Origin: an uncultured Spartobacteria bacterium
GTDB lineage: Bacteria; Verrucomicrobiota; Verrucomicrobiia; Chthoniobacterales; Terrimicrobiaceae
Reading direction: 5' to 3'
DNA length: 64,000 nt
Assembly: GCA_937919825.1 (NCBI GenBank)
Contig: CALFPA010000069.1
Span: 62,001-126,000, forward strand
Shown: positions 55,205-63,706 of the stretch, one piece after another
Layout: every line of letters begins with the position of its first letter
How positions within the stretch are numbered: position 1 is the stretch's first letter
Notes under the pieces: model-generated
The model's database searches: none
Told to the model about the DNA's origin: nothing
Seen by the model: the letters and a program-made list of their open reading frames with translations, nothing else
Translations under genes and position numbers: made by a program

Positions 55205-56479
55205 TCAGCTCGGCTTGCCTGACTGCGTGACGGGCAGGGTCACATGAAACGCCGCGCCCTCGCCGGGCATGCTTTCGAGTGAAACGCTTCCTCCATGTGC
55301 GAGGACGATATTTTTAACGATCGAGAGGCCGAGGCCTGTGCCGCCGGCGTCGCGCGCGCGGTGTTTGTGGACGCGGTAGAATCTCTCGAAAATGTGGGCT
55401 TGGTCCTCGAGAGGGATGCCCGGGCCGTTGTCGGAAAAAGTCAGTTGGATGCTTTCGCCAATGCGCTTGGCGGTGAGGTGGATTTTCAAGGCGGGGACCT
55501 CGCCGTGCTGAAGCGCGTTGAGGAGGAGGTTCGTGCAAACCTGCTCGATGCGGCTCGGGTCGATTTCTGCAGACCGCGCGTCCTCCGCCCAATCCAGAAC
55601 GATCTCCGCCGAGCGCTCCTCGATTTTTGGCCCGAGGTTTTCGATGACCCGCTCGACCAGCGCGGGCATCTCGGTGTTGGCGAAATGCAAAAGCCGCGAG
55701 CGGTTTTCCATGCTCGAGATCGTGAGGAGATCCTCGAGGAGCAGGGCGAGGCGGCGGACATTCCGGTGGATGGCCTCGAGCGATTTTTCGGTCATCGCCG
55801 GGTCCTCGATCGCGCCATCGCGGAGTGTTTCGACATAGCCGTTGATGATCGTCAGCGGTGTGCGGAATTCATGGGAGACATTGGCGACGAACTCGCGGCG
55901 AACGGCCTCCAGCGAGCGAACGGCGGTGATGTCTTGGAATACGATCAGTGCCGCGCGGGGCTTCGTTTCGTTCTCCGCAGCGAGCGGGGCGACATGGACG
56001 ACGAAGGTTCGCGTGTCGAACGCCAACTCAAGTTCGCGCTCGCGGCCGGTGGCCATGGTGGACTCCACGGCCTGCTGGATTTCGTGGCGGCGCAGGACTT
56101 CCAGCACGGTGCGGTTCACGGGGTTTTTGATGTCCGGGAAAAACCCAAGCAGCGCTTGGTTGCAAAGCGTCACCCGCATGGAGCGGTTCGCCACGAGGAT
56201 TCCCTCGCGCATGCCCGAGAGGATGCCGCGCAGGCTCAGGCCTTCATTGGCGATCTGGCGGTCGAGTTGCTCGAGTTGACGCGAGATTTTTCGAATCTGC
56301 GTGGCGGATTCGAGGTAGGGGGCGTAGTCGGGGGAGAGGGGAGGAAGGTGGTAGTCGCCGGAGGCCACACGCTCCAAATCCCGCCGCACGGCGCGCCAGG
56401 GTTTGACGACGCGGAAGTAGACAAACGCGAGGGCCGTGGCGCCGAGCGCCAGAGGGAAAAGCCACTCGGCCGGACTCAA
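55205..56479 (-). CDS. phoR: PhoR-like sensor histidine kinase
   Basis: 424 residues. N-terminal hydrophobic helix (FPLALGATALAFVYF), a linker, a PAS domain (GILSGMREGILVANRSMRVTLCNQAL near 85), DHp helix with VSHEFRTPLTIINGY near 203 (phospho-His), N box NLLLNALQHG near 315, DNGPGIPLEDQAHIFERFYR near 350 and GGTGLGLSIVK near 385. One membrane pass and a PAS domain match PhoR. ATG 56479 overlaps the phoB-like stop (ATGA). Signal unknown; phosphate is a guess by homology. Confidence 0.85.
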   Translation of the reverse strand: MSPAEWLFPLALGATALAFVYFRVVKPWRAVRRDLERVASGDYHLPPLSPDYAPYLESATQIRKISRQLEQLDRQIANEGLSLRGILSGMREGILVANRSMRVTLCNQALLGFFPDIKNPVNRTVLEVLRRHEIQQAVESTMATGRERELELAFDTRTFVVHVAPLAAENETKPRAALIVFQDITAVRSLEAVRREFVANVSHEFRTPLTIINGYVETLRDGAIEDPAMTEKSLEAIHRNVRRLALLLEDLLTISSMENRSRLLHFANTEMPALVERVIENLGPKIEERSAEIVLDWAEDARSAEIDPSRIEQVCTNLLLNALQHGEVPALKIHLTAKRIGESIQLTFSDNGPGIPLEDQAHIFERFYRVHKHRARDAGGTGLGLSIVKNIVLAHGGSVSLESMPGEGAAFHVTLPVTQSGKPS

Positions 56480-57168
56480 ATCGCGAGAGGCGGGTTGAGG
56501 CGGTAACCCTCGCCTCGCACGGTTTCAAGGCGGTCGGCGTGGTCGCCGAGTTTTTCACGGAGTCGCCGGATGTGGGTGTCCACGGTCCGCGTGTCGGCAC
56601 CCGAGGCGTAGCCCCAGACATCTTTCAAAAGAAGGTCGCGGCTGAGCGTTCGGGCAGGATTATTAAGAAAGGCGGTGAGCAATTTGAATTCGGTGGTTGT
56701 GAGGTCCAATCGCTTGCCGTCGAGTTTGGCCGAGAGGGTGGTTTTGTCCAGAACGATGCTTCCCGATTCAAGTGTGGTGCCGACCGCCGAGCCGCTCCGG
56801 AGGCGCTTGAGGAGGGCCTGGACGCGCAAAACGACCTCCTTGGGACTGAATGGCTTCGCCACATAGTCCTCTGCGCCGAGTTCGAGACCCTTCACGCGGT
56901 CCTTCACATCGCTTTTGGCGGTGAGCATCAGGACGGGAACGCCTGCGAGGGTGGGGTCGGATTTCATCGTGCGGCAGACCTCGAGGCCGGTCATTCCGGG
57001 GAGCATGATATCCAGCACCACGGCGTCGGGCATATTTTGGCGGACCGCTTCGAGGCCGGCGGAACCGGAATTTTCGACCAATACCTTAAAACCCGCCTTG
57101 CGCAGGTGATAGCGGAGCAAATCGACCACATCCGACTCATCCTCGACCAGCAGCACGGTGTCTTCCAT
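56476..57168 (-). CDS. phoB: PhoB/OmpR-type response regulator
   Basis: 230 residues. Receiver domain: LVEDESDVVDLLRYHL (acidic pocket), VVLDIMLPGMTG (phospho-Asp near 53), LTAKS and DYVAKPFS (Lys). C-terminal winged helix: LDLTTTEFKLLTAFLNNPARTLSRDLLLKDVWG and ADTRTVDTHIRRLREKLG, the OmpR/PhoB pattern. Start ATG 57168. A TTGTCC-17-TAATCA promoter ends 8 bases upstream. No pst transport genes are nearby. Confidence 0.88.
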   Translation of the reverse strand: MEDTVLLVEDESDVVDLLRYHLRKAGFKVLVENSGSAGLEAVRQNMPDAVVLDIMLPGMTGLEVCRTMKSDPTLAGVPVLMLTAKSDVKDRVKGLELGAEDYVAKPFSPKEVVLRVQALLKRLRSGSAVGTTLESGSIVLDKTTLSAKLDGKRLDLTTTEFKLLTAFLNNPARTLSRDLLLKDVWGYASGADTRTVDTHIRRLREKLGDHADRLETVRGEGYRLNPPLAI

Positions 57169-57176
57169 TGGGTCGG

Positions 57177-57205
57177 TGATTATCCAAGCAGGCCCGCGCG
57201 GACAA
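57177..57205 (-). promoter_or_regulatory. Candidate promoter of phoB-phoR
   Basis: Minus strand TTGTCC, exactly 17 bases, TAATCA, then 8 bases to the ATG at 57168. Confidence 0.5.
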
Positions 57206-57220
57206 GAACCAGAATGTGAC

Positions 57221-57282
57221 AAAAACATCAGGTCACCGCGTGGTGGTTCAGAAAAACAAGAAAACTGAACCGCGGTGACCTG
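57221..57282 (-). terminator. Large bulged hairpin, probable terminator of xthA
   Basis: CAGGTCACCGCG (57229-57240) and GTTCAG (57246-57251) pair perfectly with CTGAACCGCGGTGACCTG (57265-57282): 18 base pairs with a 5-base bulge (TGGTG) and a 13-base A-rich loop. In the minus direction it is followed within three bases by TTTTT, as expected for an intrinsic terminator after xthA. Its size and bulge are unusual. Confidence 0.68.
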
Positions 57283-57351
57283 AGTTGTTGTCTCAACTGC
57301 TAGGTTAGACGATCACCTAAGCGCGGCGTTCAAAAAATTTTCAAAAAAATT

Positions 57352-58107
57352 TCAATCCTCGAGGACGAGGCCGGTCGGGCAGTGGTCGCTTCCCATGACA
57401 TTCATCTGGATAAAAGCGGATTGCAGATTCTTCTCGAGTGCCTCCGAGGCGCAGAAATAGTCGATGCGCCACCCGATATTCCGCTCGCGGGCTCCATTCT
57501 GGTAGCTCCACCAGGTGTAGTGACCCCCAGCGGGTTCGAAGTGGCGAAAGGTATCGATGAATCCCTCGGCGAGGATTTGGTCGAAGGAGGTTCGCTCCTC
57601 GATGGTGAAGCCGGCGTTGCGGGTATTCTCGCGCGGTCTGGCGAGGTCGATTTCCCGGTGCGCCACATTCATGTCGCCGCAAAAAATAACCGGCTTCGTT
57701 TTCTGAAGATCCCGCAAGTAAGCGATAAAAGCCGGCGTCCACTCGTGTGTGCGGTAATCGAGCCGGGTCAGCTCGCGCTGGGAATTCGGCGTGTAGACAT
57801 TCACGAGATAAAAATCGCCGAAGTCCGCTGTGATCACGCGTCCCTCTTGGTCGTGCTCGGGCCGGTTGATTCCATTTGTGACTCCGGCCGGGGTTTTGCG
57901 GGTGAGGATCGCCGTGCCCGAGTAGCCGGGGCGGACGGCGGAGTTCCAATAAACCTCGTAACCGTCGAACTTCTGGGGGACCTGCTCGGGCCGGGCTTTG
58001 ATTTCCTGGAGGCATAGGACATCAGGTTTCTCGCGCTCGAGGTAGTCCATGAGGCCCTTTCCGAGGATCGAGCGGATGCCATTCACATTCCAAGAAATCA
58101 ATTTCAT
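57352..58107 (-). CDS. xthA: Exodeoxyribonuclease III
   Basis: 251 residues. AP endonuclease of base excision repair. KLISWNVNGIRS at the start, CLQEIKARPEQ near 32 (metal Glu), GDFYLVNVYTPNSQ near 96, CGDMNVAHREIDLA near 143, RIDYFCASEAL near 214, and MGSDHCPTGLVL at the end (catalytic His). The length and GDMNVAH motif fit ExoA/XthA. A large hairpin and U tract follow it. Confidence 0.93.
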   Translation of the reverse strand: MKLISWNVNGIRSILGKGLMDYLEREKPDVLCLQEIKARPEQVPQKFDGYEVYWNSAVRPGYSGTAILTRKTPAGVTNGINRPEHDQEGRVITADFGDFYLVNVYTPNSQRELTRLDYRTHEWTPAFIAYLRDLQKTKPVIFCGDMNVAHREIDLARPRENTRNAGFTIEERTSFDQILAEGFIDTFRHFEPAGGHYTWWSYQNGARERNIGWRIDYFCASEALEKNLQSAFIQMNVMGSDHCPTGLVLED

Positions 58108-58178
58108 CCACGCATGGAAACGGGGTCGGGGCGGAATTTCGAGCAGGAAAACCCTTCGCGCCCCCGCGCAAAAAACGG

Positions 58179-58184
58179 TAGGTT
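58179..58184 (+). promoter_or_regulatory. Candidate -10 box of the rhodanese-nifU operon
   Basis: TAGGTT, 7 bases before the ATG at 58192; a weak TTCGCG lies 18 bases upstream. Confidence 0.35.
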
Positions 58185-58191
58185 CCGGCGT

Positions 58192-58725
58192 ATGGAGATT
58201 TCACCGAAGACCACGATGCGGGAATTGCTGGAGCGTTGCCCCGGCGCCCAGCGGGCACTTTTTCGCCATTACCACATCGGCGGCTGCGCGAGTTGTGGAT
58301 TCCAGCCCGACGAGACAATCGAGGGCGTTTGTGTGCGCAATGAAAACCTCGACCCCGCTGAGGTCATCGCGCGGATTCTCGATGCCCACGCGCAGGACGA
58401 GAAGGTTTTCATCAGCCCCGCCGAGGCGTCCTCCGCCGCCGAAAAGCTCGGCGCGCAGTTCCTCGACATCCGCACGCGCGAGGAATTCGATGCCGTCCAA
58501 ATTCCCGGATCGCAGCTCATGGGGCAGGATTTTTTACAGGAAGTCATGGGCCGCTGGCCGAAGGACACGATGATCGTGCTGGTGGATCATACCGGCACGC
58601 GCGGGTTGGACGCCGCCGCGTATTTTTCGGGGCACGGATTTCTCAATGCCCGGGCGCTCCGTGGAGGAATCGACGCGTGGAGTTGCGAGATCGATCCCTC
58701 TTTGCCACGCTACACGACCGAATGA
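58192..58725 (+). CDS. DUF1858-like domain fused to a Cys-less rhodanese domain
   Basis: 177 residues. The N-terminal half has RELLERCPGAQRALFRHYHIGGCASCGFQPDETI, like the short redox-disulfide DUF1858 proteins (CxxC as CASC near 37). The C-terminal half is a rhodanese fold: LGAQFLDIRTREEFDAVQIPGS near 88, and the active-site loop LVDHTGTRGLDAA near 130 where the catalytic Cys of CRSGxRS is an Asp. Sulfurtransferase activity is therefore unlikely. It overlaps the NifU-like gene by ATGA. ATG 58192 is chosen because it begins just before the first domain. Confidence 0.75.
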   Translation: MEISPKTTMRELLERCPGAQRALFRHYHIGGCASCGFQPDETIEGVCVRNENLDPAEVIARILDAHAQDEKVFISPAEASSAAEKLGAQFLDIRTREEFDAVQIPGSQLMGQDFLQEVMGRWPKDTMIVLVDHTGTRGLDAAAYFSGHGFLNARALRGGIDAWSCEIDPSLPRYTTE

Positions 58726-59174
58726 CGACCGACGAAAAAATCGACGAGGCGATCCGCAATCCCAAAAACCTCGGGGAAATGACCGGCGCTGATGCGGTGG
58801 GCACCGCCGGGAGCGGCGATTGCGGCGACATGCTCCGGATGTGGATCAAATTCCGCGAAGATGAAAAAGGCCGCCGCGTCATCGATAAGGCGAGCTTCCA
58901 ATCCTTCGGCTGCCAAACCGCCATCGCTGTGGCCAGCATGGCGACCGAGATGATCAAAGGCAAAACCCCGCAGGAGGCGCTCTCGATGTCCGGCGGCGAC
59001 CTCTCCGCGCCGCTCGGCCCCCTCCCTCCGATGAAAATCCACTGCGCCCAACTCGTTGAAGGCGCCCTCAAAAACGCTCTTACCGGCGAAGCCGCCCCCG
59101 CGCCCGGCGCCTCGGCTCCGACCCTCGCCGATAGCCTTCAGCCCAAAGGCGCGGTGAAGATCACCTTCCGCTGA
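58722..59174 (+). CDS. NifU/IscU-like iron-sulfur scaffold protein
   Basis: 150 residues. Three Cys at the spacing of the NifU_N scaffold: GSGDCGDMLRMW near 32, FQSFGCQTAIAVASM near 67, and MKIHCAQLVEGAL near 106, with an Asp beside the first. They would hold a transient Fe-S cluster. The C-terminal 30 residues are a Pro/Ala tail with a beta end. No cysteine desulfurase is adjacent; the coupled Cys-less rhodanese may play a docking part (inference). Its 3' end overlaps the convergent AraC gene by 14 bases. Confidence 0.83.
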   Translation: MTTDEKIDEAIRNPKNLGEMTGADAVGTAGSGDCGDMLRMWIKFREDEKGRRVIDKASFQSFGCQTAIAVASMATEMIKGKTPQEALSMSGGDLSAPLGPLPPMKIHCAQLVEGALKNALTGEAAPAPGASAPTLADSLQPKGAVKITFR

Positions 59175-60063
59175 GCGGCTCGTCCGGGGGGTGGTGTTCG
59201 CGCCAATGCCCTGGAGATTTCCCAAAGGCTTTCTTGAAGGCATTCGAGAGATGAAAAGCCGAGCCGAAGCCCGTGGATTGTGCGATCTCCTCGAGCGTGT
59301 CACTTGTCGTCATCAAAGACCGTTGCGCCAGGGAAAACCGGGCCTGCAGGTGATATTGCCAAGGAGACAGGCCGGTTTGTTTTTTAAATTCCCGACGAAA
59401 ATACGAATATCCCCAGCTCAATTCCTTGGCGAGGGCATGGAGGTCGGGCGGGCCATCGATCGGGCTCGAGAGGCGGCGCTCGGCGATGGCGATTTTTTCC
59501 AAATGCTTCGCACGATTCGTTCCGCCGCCGGAAAGCATCGCGCAGGCGGAAAGCAATTCCATGGCAGCCACCGCCAACTCGGAAGCGGCCGCATGGCGGC
59601 GACCATCCAGCAACGGGTGGATTTTCATGAACGCCGCCCCGACCCCTGCGCCCTCTGTAAAAACGCACTTGTTTGCTGAGAAAATCCCGTCGGCTAGAAG
59701 TCGGCGCGGCACCACGCCGTCCAGTTCGATCCAGTGCTCAGCCCAACCAGTCTTCGGGTCGGGACGATAGGTGTGCCACTCCCCGGGAATCAAAACAAAG
59801 ACGCTCCCGGCGGTGATCCTCTGCGTCGAGTTGGAGGCGGTTTTCAGCAGACCCTTGCCCTCGGTGACGCAGAGGATTTGCAGGGATTGGAGCACGCGTC
59901 CCTTCTCGTAGTTGAACGAGTGATCCGAGGGATGGCCGATGGGAGGGTAGTAAATCTTGGCAGGGATCCTGGCAAAGCCGCCTCCCAAGACCTCCACCCC
60001 CCAGCGCTCCCGCTCGGGCGTCCTCGGCAGGTAGAGAAAATAGTCCTTCTGTTTGTGTGGCAT
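59161..60063 (-). CDS. AraC-family transcriptional regulator of the rhamnose locus
   Basis: 300 residues. The N-terminal half is a cupin-like sensor domain (SVFVLIPGEWHTYRPD near 92, HWIELDG near 116). The C-terminal 100 residues hold two helix-turn-helix units: LHALAKELSWGYSYFRREFKKQTGLSPWQYHLQ and LEEIAQSTGFGSAFHLSNAFKKAFGKSPGHWRE. It is divergent from rhaA and likely senses rhamnose or a derivative, activating rhaA-rhaT. ATG 60063 is chosen over a longer in-frame start at 60135 that would cover the dyad. Confidence 0.85.
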   Translation of the reverse strand: MPHKQKDYFLYLPRTPERERWGVEVLGGGFARIPAKIYYPPIGHPSDHSFNYEKGRVLQSLQILCVTEGKGLLKTASNSTQRITAGSVFVLIPGEWHTYRPDPKTGWAEHWIELDGVVPRRLLADGIFSANKCVFTEGAGVGAAFMKIHPLLDGRRHAAASELAVAAMELLSACAMLSGGGTNRAKHLEKIAIAERRLSSPIDGPPDLHALAKELSWGYSYFRREFKKQTGLSPWQYHLQARFSLAQRSLMTTSDTLEEIAQSTGFGSAFHLSNAFKKAFGKSPGHWREHHPPDEPLSGR

Positions 60064-60094
60064 TTTAAAAAAAGGAATGCAATGGAGCTGCGAA

Positions 60095-60123
60095 GGTTGC
60101 CCTGCATAAATCAACCGGCAACC
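60095..60123. promoter_or_regulatory. Dyad GGTTGCC-15-GGCAACC between AraC gene and rhaA
   Basis: Perfect 7-bp arms with a 15-base AT-rich spacer, 32 bases before the AraC start and about 190 before rhaA. Its geometry fits an operator for a dimeric regulator, for instance AraC autoregulation. No U tract, so not a terminator. Confidence 0.5.
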
Positions 60124-60248
60124 TCTTTTTATCAATTCCCCTGCTGGGCTTTTTGCTCATCTCAAGGCTCTCCAGCTCGCTTCATTTCACTCCCTCGGCG
60201 GCGAAGGGGAGGAAGACTCGATGGTGTCATATTGATGATAATTTAGGT

Positions 60249-60269
60249 CATTATTTGCATTCCATAATG
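60249..60269. promoter_or_regulatory. Dyad CATTAT-9-ATAATG upstream of rhaA
   Basis: Perfect 6-bp arms, 44 bases before the rhaA ATG. It is a candidate second operator or promoter-overlapping site; an alternative is chance in AT-rich sequence. Confidence 0.35.
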
Positions 60270-60312
60270 CCCCGACAATGAGCTAAGAAATCAGAACCCT
60301 TCCATTATTCTT

Positions 60313-61563
60313 ATGAGCCAATACACCTCCGCCCGCGAACAATACGCCGCTCTCGGCGTGGACACCGAATCCGCCCTCGAAACGCTCGCCAAGACGCCGA
60401 TCTCCCTCCATTGCTGGCAGGGCGATGATGTCGGTGGGTTCGAAAAAGCCGGCTCGAAACTCGAAGGCGGCGGCATTCAAGCCACCGGCAACTACCCCGG
60501 CAAGGCGCGCACGATCGAGGAACTCCGCGCCGACCTCGACAAGGCGCTCGCGCTCATTCCTGGCAAGCACCGCTTGAATGTTCACGCCTGCTACGCCGAC
60601 CTCTCCGCCGGCCGTGTGGACCGCGACGCCTACACGATCGCGCAATTCCAGAGCTGGGTGGATTGGTGCAAATCGAAGGGACTTGGGATGGATTTCAACC
60701 CAAGCTATTTCTCGCACCCCCTCGCGGCCGACGGCCTCACGCTCACCCATCCGGACAAAAAAATCCGCGAGTTCTGGATCAACCACGGCATCGCCTGTCG
60801 AAAAATCGGCGCCGAGATCGCCAAGCAACTCGGCTCGCCGGTGGTCACGAATGTCTGGATTCCCGATGGCTCGAAGGACATGCCCTACGACCGCAAGTCG
60901 CCCCGTGAGCGACTCGCCGCCTCGCTCGACGAGATTTTTGCTGTGCCCGTCGATCGCAAGCTCAACCTCGACGCCGTGGAGAGCAAACTCTTCGGCATCG
61001 GCTCGGAGAGCTATGTCGTCGGCTCGCATGAATTCTACCTCGCCTACTCCGTCAAAAACCAACTCCTCTACTGCCTCGACGCCGGCCATTTCCATCCCAC
61101 GGAAAACCTCTCGGACAAAATCTCGTCCGTCCTCCAATTCGTTCCCGAAATCCTACTCCATGTCAGCCGTGGCGTGCGCTGGGACAGCGACCATGTCGTT
61201 CTCATGGACGACCCGACCCGCGCGATCATGGAAGAACTCGTTCGCGGCGGATTCCTCGGCCGCACGCACATCGGCTTGGATTTCTTCGATGCCAGCATCA
61301 ACCGCATCGCCGCTTGGGTCATCGGCACCCGCTCGACCATCAAGTGCCTGCTCGCCGCGCTCCTCGAGCCCGCCGCCCTTCTGCGCCAAGCCGAGCAGGC
61401 TGGCGACCATACCTCGCGCCTCGCGCTGATGGAGGAGGCGAAGACCCTTCCGCTCGGAGCGGTCTGGCAGGAGCACTGCCGCCGCCAAAATGTTCCCGGC
61501 GACCATTCCTGGCTTGCCGAGGTGAAAAACTACGAACGCTCCGTGCTGGCTTCCCGCAACTAA
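60313..61563 (+). CDS. rhaA: L-rhamnose isomerase
   Basis: 416 residues, normal length. Converts L-rhamnose to L-rhamnulose with divalent metals. Family blocks: ISLHCWQGDDVGGFE near 30, NVHACYAD near 91, KGLGMDFNPSYFSHP near 121, VVTNVWIPDGSKDMPYDR near 178, ESKLFGIGSESYVVGSHEFYLAY near 225, LDAGHFHPTEN near 256 and VRWDSDHVVLMDDPT near 290. It is the first gene of the rhamnose operon; kinase and aldolase genes (rhaB, rhaD) are not in the window. Confidence 0.95.
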   Translation: MSQYTSAREQYAALGVDTESALETLAKTPISLHCWQGDDVGGFEKAGSKLEGGGIQATGNYPGKARTIEELRADLDKALALIPGKHRLNVHACYADLSAGRVDRDAYTIAQFQSWVDWCKSKGLGMDFNPSYFSHPLAADGLTLTHPDKKIREFWINHGIACRKIGAEIAKQLGSPVVTNVWIPDGSKDMPYDRKSPRERLAASLDEIFAVPVDRKLNLDAVESKLFGIGSESYVVGSHEFYLAYSVKNQLLYCLDAGHFHPTENLSDKISSVLQFVPEILLHVSRGVRWDSDHVVLMDDPTRAIMEELVRGGFLGRTHIGLDFFDASINRIAAWVIGTRSTIKCLLAALLEPAALLRQAEQAGDHTSRLALMEEAKTLPLGAVWQEHCRRQNVPGDHSWLAEVKNYERSVLASRN

Positions 61564-61585
61564 CCTCAACACCCACAACCTCACC

Positions 61586-62773
61586 ATGAATCCCATCCTC
61601 GGCGTCCTGTTCCACTGGCTCGGCGGCCTCGCCTCCGGCTCATTCTATGTTCCCTACCGCGCGGTCAAAAAATGGTCTTGGGAGACCTACTGGCTCGTCG
61701 GCGGGGTGTTTTCCTGGCTCATCTGCCCCTGGCTCCTGGCCTCGATTTTAACGAAGGATGTCACCGGCGCCCTCACCGCCCAGCCGTTTTCCACGCTGGC
61801 TTGGACTTATTTTTTCGGTGTGCTCTGGGGCTTCGGCGGGCTGACCTTCGGCCTCGCGATGCGCTACCTCGGCATGTCGCTCGGCATGGGCGTGGCGCTC
61901 GGCTATTGCGCCGCCTTTGGCACGCTGCTGCCGCCGATTCTCAAGACCTTCCTACCCGACATTCCGGTGGGCGAGACCATTGGCCAGATCGCCTCGACCT
62001 TTCCGGGAAAAATCACCCTGCTGGGCGTCGGGATCTGTTTGCTCGGGATCTGGGTGGCCGCGCTCGCGGGTGCGAACAAGGAAAAGGAGATGCCTGCCGA
62101 AGAGAAGTTGAAAACGGTGAAGGAGTTCGACTTCAAGAAGGGCATTCTCGTCGCGACCTTCTCAGGCGTGATGAGCGCGTGCTTCAGCTTCGGCCTCACC
62201 GCTGGCGAGCCGATTGGAAAAACCTCCATGGCGCTTGGCACGGACGAACTCTGGTCCGGCCTCCCAAGCCTCATCGTCGTGATGTTGGGCGGGTTCACCA
62301 CGAATTTTATCTGGTGCGTGATGCTCAATTTCAAAAACAAAAGCGGCTACCAGTATCTCTCCGCCCAGGCGCGCCCGGAGCACGCTGGTTTGGCGGTCAC
62401 CGGCGGCGACCACAGCGGCGGCGGTGAAGCTCCGAAAATTGACAAAAATGACCTCCGCATTCCGATGCTGGGAAATTATTTCTTCTGCGCGCTCGCCGGC
62501 AGCATTTGGTATTTCCAGTTTTTCTTCTACTCGATGGGACACATTCGCATGGGCGGATCGGATCCCGACGGCTTCGGCTTCTCTTCATGGACCCTTCACA
62601 TGGCCTCGATCATCATTTTCTCCACGATGTGGGGCTGGATTTTCCATGAGTGGAAAGGCTCCTCGAAGAAAACCTACACGCTGATAGTTGTGGGAATCCT
62701 CACGCTCATTCTCTCCACCATCGTGATCGGCTACGGCACCTACCTGAAAGGCGCTCCCGGCGCGGGACATTAA
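61586..62773 (+). CDS. rhaT: L-rhamnose:proton symporter
   Basis: 395 residues, about ten hydrophobic helices. Starts PILGVLFHWLGGLASGSFYVPYRAVKKWSWETYW, typical of RhaT, with GLAMRYLGMSLGMGVALGYCAAFGTL near 90-115 and GLTAGEPIGKT near 209. E. coli RhaT is 344 residues; the extra length here is mainly two loops (about 175-190 and 265-290). Starts 22 bases after rhaA, so cotranscribed. Brings rhamnose (or lyxose) into the cytoplasm. Confidence 0.92.
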   Translation: MNPILGVLFHWLGGLASGSFYVPYRAVKKWSWETYWLVGGVFSWLICPWLLASILTKDVTGALTAQPFSTLAWTYFFGVLWGFGGLTFGLAMRYLGMSLGMGVALGYCAAFGTLLPPILKTFLPDIPVGETIGQIASTFPGKITLLGVGICLLGIWVAALAGANKEKEMPAEEKLKTVKEFDFKKGILVATFSGVMSACFSFGLTAGEPIGKTSMALGTDELWSGLPSLIVVMLGGFTTNFIWCVMLNFKNKSGYQYLSAQARPEHAGLAVTGGDHSGGGEAPKIDKNDLRIPMLGNYFFCALAGSIWYFQFFFYSMGHIRMGGSDPDGFGFSSWTLHMASIIIFSTMWGWIFHEWKGSSKKTYTLIVVGILTLILSTIVIGYGTYLKGAPGAGH

Positions 62774-62785
62774 GGCCCGCCGCTT

Positions 62786-63681
62786 TCAGGCCTTCAGAAT
62801 TCCGTCCGACAAATCCATGAGGATGGCAACGCCCTCGGCGGCGTAGCGGCGTTTGTCGCCCACGACGAAGAGGTCATCCTTGATATCGGGCTTTAGCGGC
62901 AAGGCAACCAGCCCGTAGCGTTTGCAGACATCCTCGAGCACCGGTTCGTGGATGGGAGCGGCTCCGAGCCCCCGTGCGGCCAGCTCAAACATCGCTGCCG
63001 CGTCGTCAAATTCCGCGCGAATCATGGGTTCGATTTCCTGGGCGGCCCACCATTGTTCCAACTCGCGCCGCAACACAGATTCCCTCGCCGGTGCCAGAAC
63101 CGGCAACCTGGCCGGATCGGGATTTTCTGAAACGACTTCGCCAGCGTTCGTGAGGCCGCAAAAATCACACGCATCCGACCGATGCGGCGGCCCGTGGGGA
63201 GGTTGGCGAGATTCGGCGGCGGTGCCTCGTTCGCAATCACCAGATCGACTTGGTGCAAACCCAGCGCGCCCCAGAGTTCCTGAGGTTGACCCTCACGAAC
63301 CACGCATTGGAGGGTGGGTGCCACCTGAAACGCTCGGTCGAGCAAGCGGGCGACAAGAAGTTTCGGCACGCCATCCGACACGCCCAGAAAGACCTTGCCA
63401 GGCCCGGCTGATTTCCCGCGCTGCAGCACCTCGACCATCTCATCACCCGTCGCAAAAATCCGCTCCGCATAGCGTAGAAGATGCCGCCCATCCTCTGTGA
63501 GGCGCATCTGGCGACCCTCACGGCGAAAAAGAGGTTTTCCAAAAAAAGTCTCCAGCTCCTTGAGCTGCGCACTCAGCGTCGGTGCGGAGACATGGATCGC
63601 CTCCGAGGCGGCCGTGATTCCTCCATTCGTCGCCACAGCCAGAAAATAGCGGAGATGGTGGTAATTGAGTTGCGTATTCAT
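62786..63681 (-). pseudogene. LysR-family regulator (NhaR-like), broken by a frameshift
   Basis: Two frames together make one 298-residue LysR protein. Residues 1-185 are in the first frame (start ATG 63681): HTH LRYFLAVATNGGITAASEAIHVSAPTLSAQLKELE, FFGKPLFRREGRQMRLTEDG, and the effector half. From about 63123 the matching sequence continues one frame over (NPDPARLPVLAPARES...) to the stop at 62786. An A run on the minus strand (CAGAAAATCCC) would need one more A. The NhaR-type sequence LNYHHLRYF and the rhamnose context suggest a local regulator. It may be real inactivation or a base-call error. Confidence 0.75.
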
Positions 63682-63693
63682 GATTCAGAAAAA

Positions 63694-63706
63694 TCAAATT
63701 CCTTGA
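63694..63706 (-). promoter_or_regulatory. T-N11-A LysR-type site TCAAATTCCTTGA
   Basis: A T-N11-A motif with TCAA/TTGA ends, 13 bases upstream of the regulator's start and in the gap shared with the divergent rhamnosidase gene. Such sites are typical LysR boxes; this one is small enough to occur by chance. Confidence 0.35.

Noticed and set aside
63100-63130. Programmed ribosomal frameshift in the LysR gene
   Set aside because: The AAAA run lacks a full slippery heptamer and downstream structure, so loss of one base is the simpler reading.
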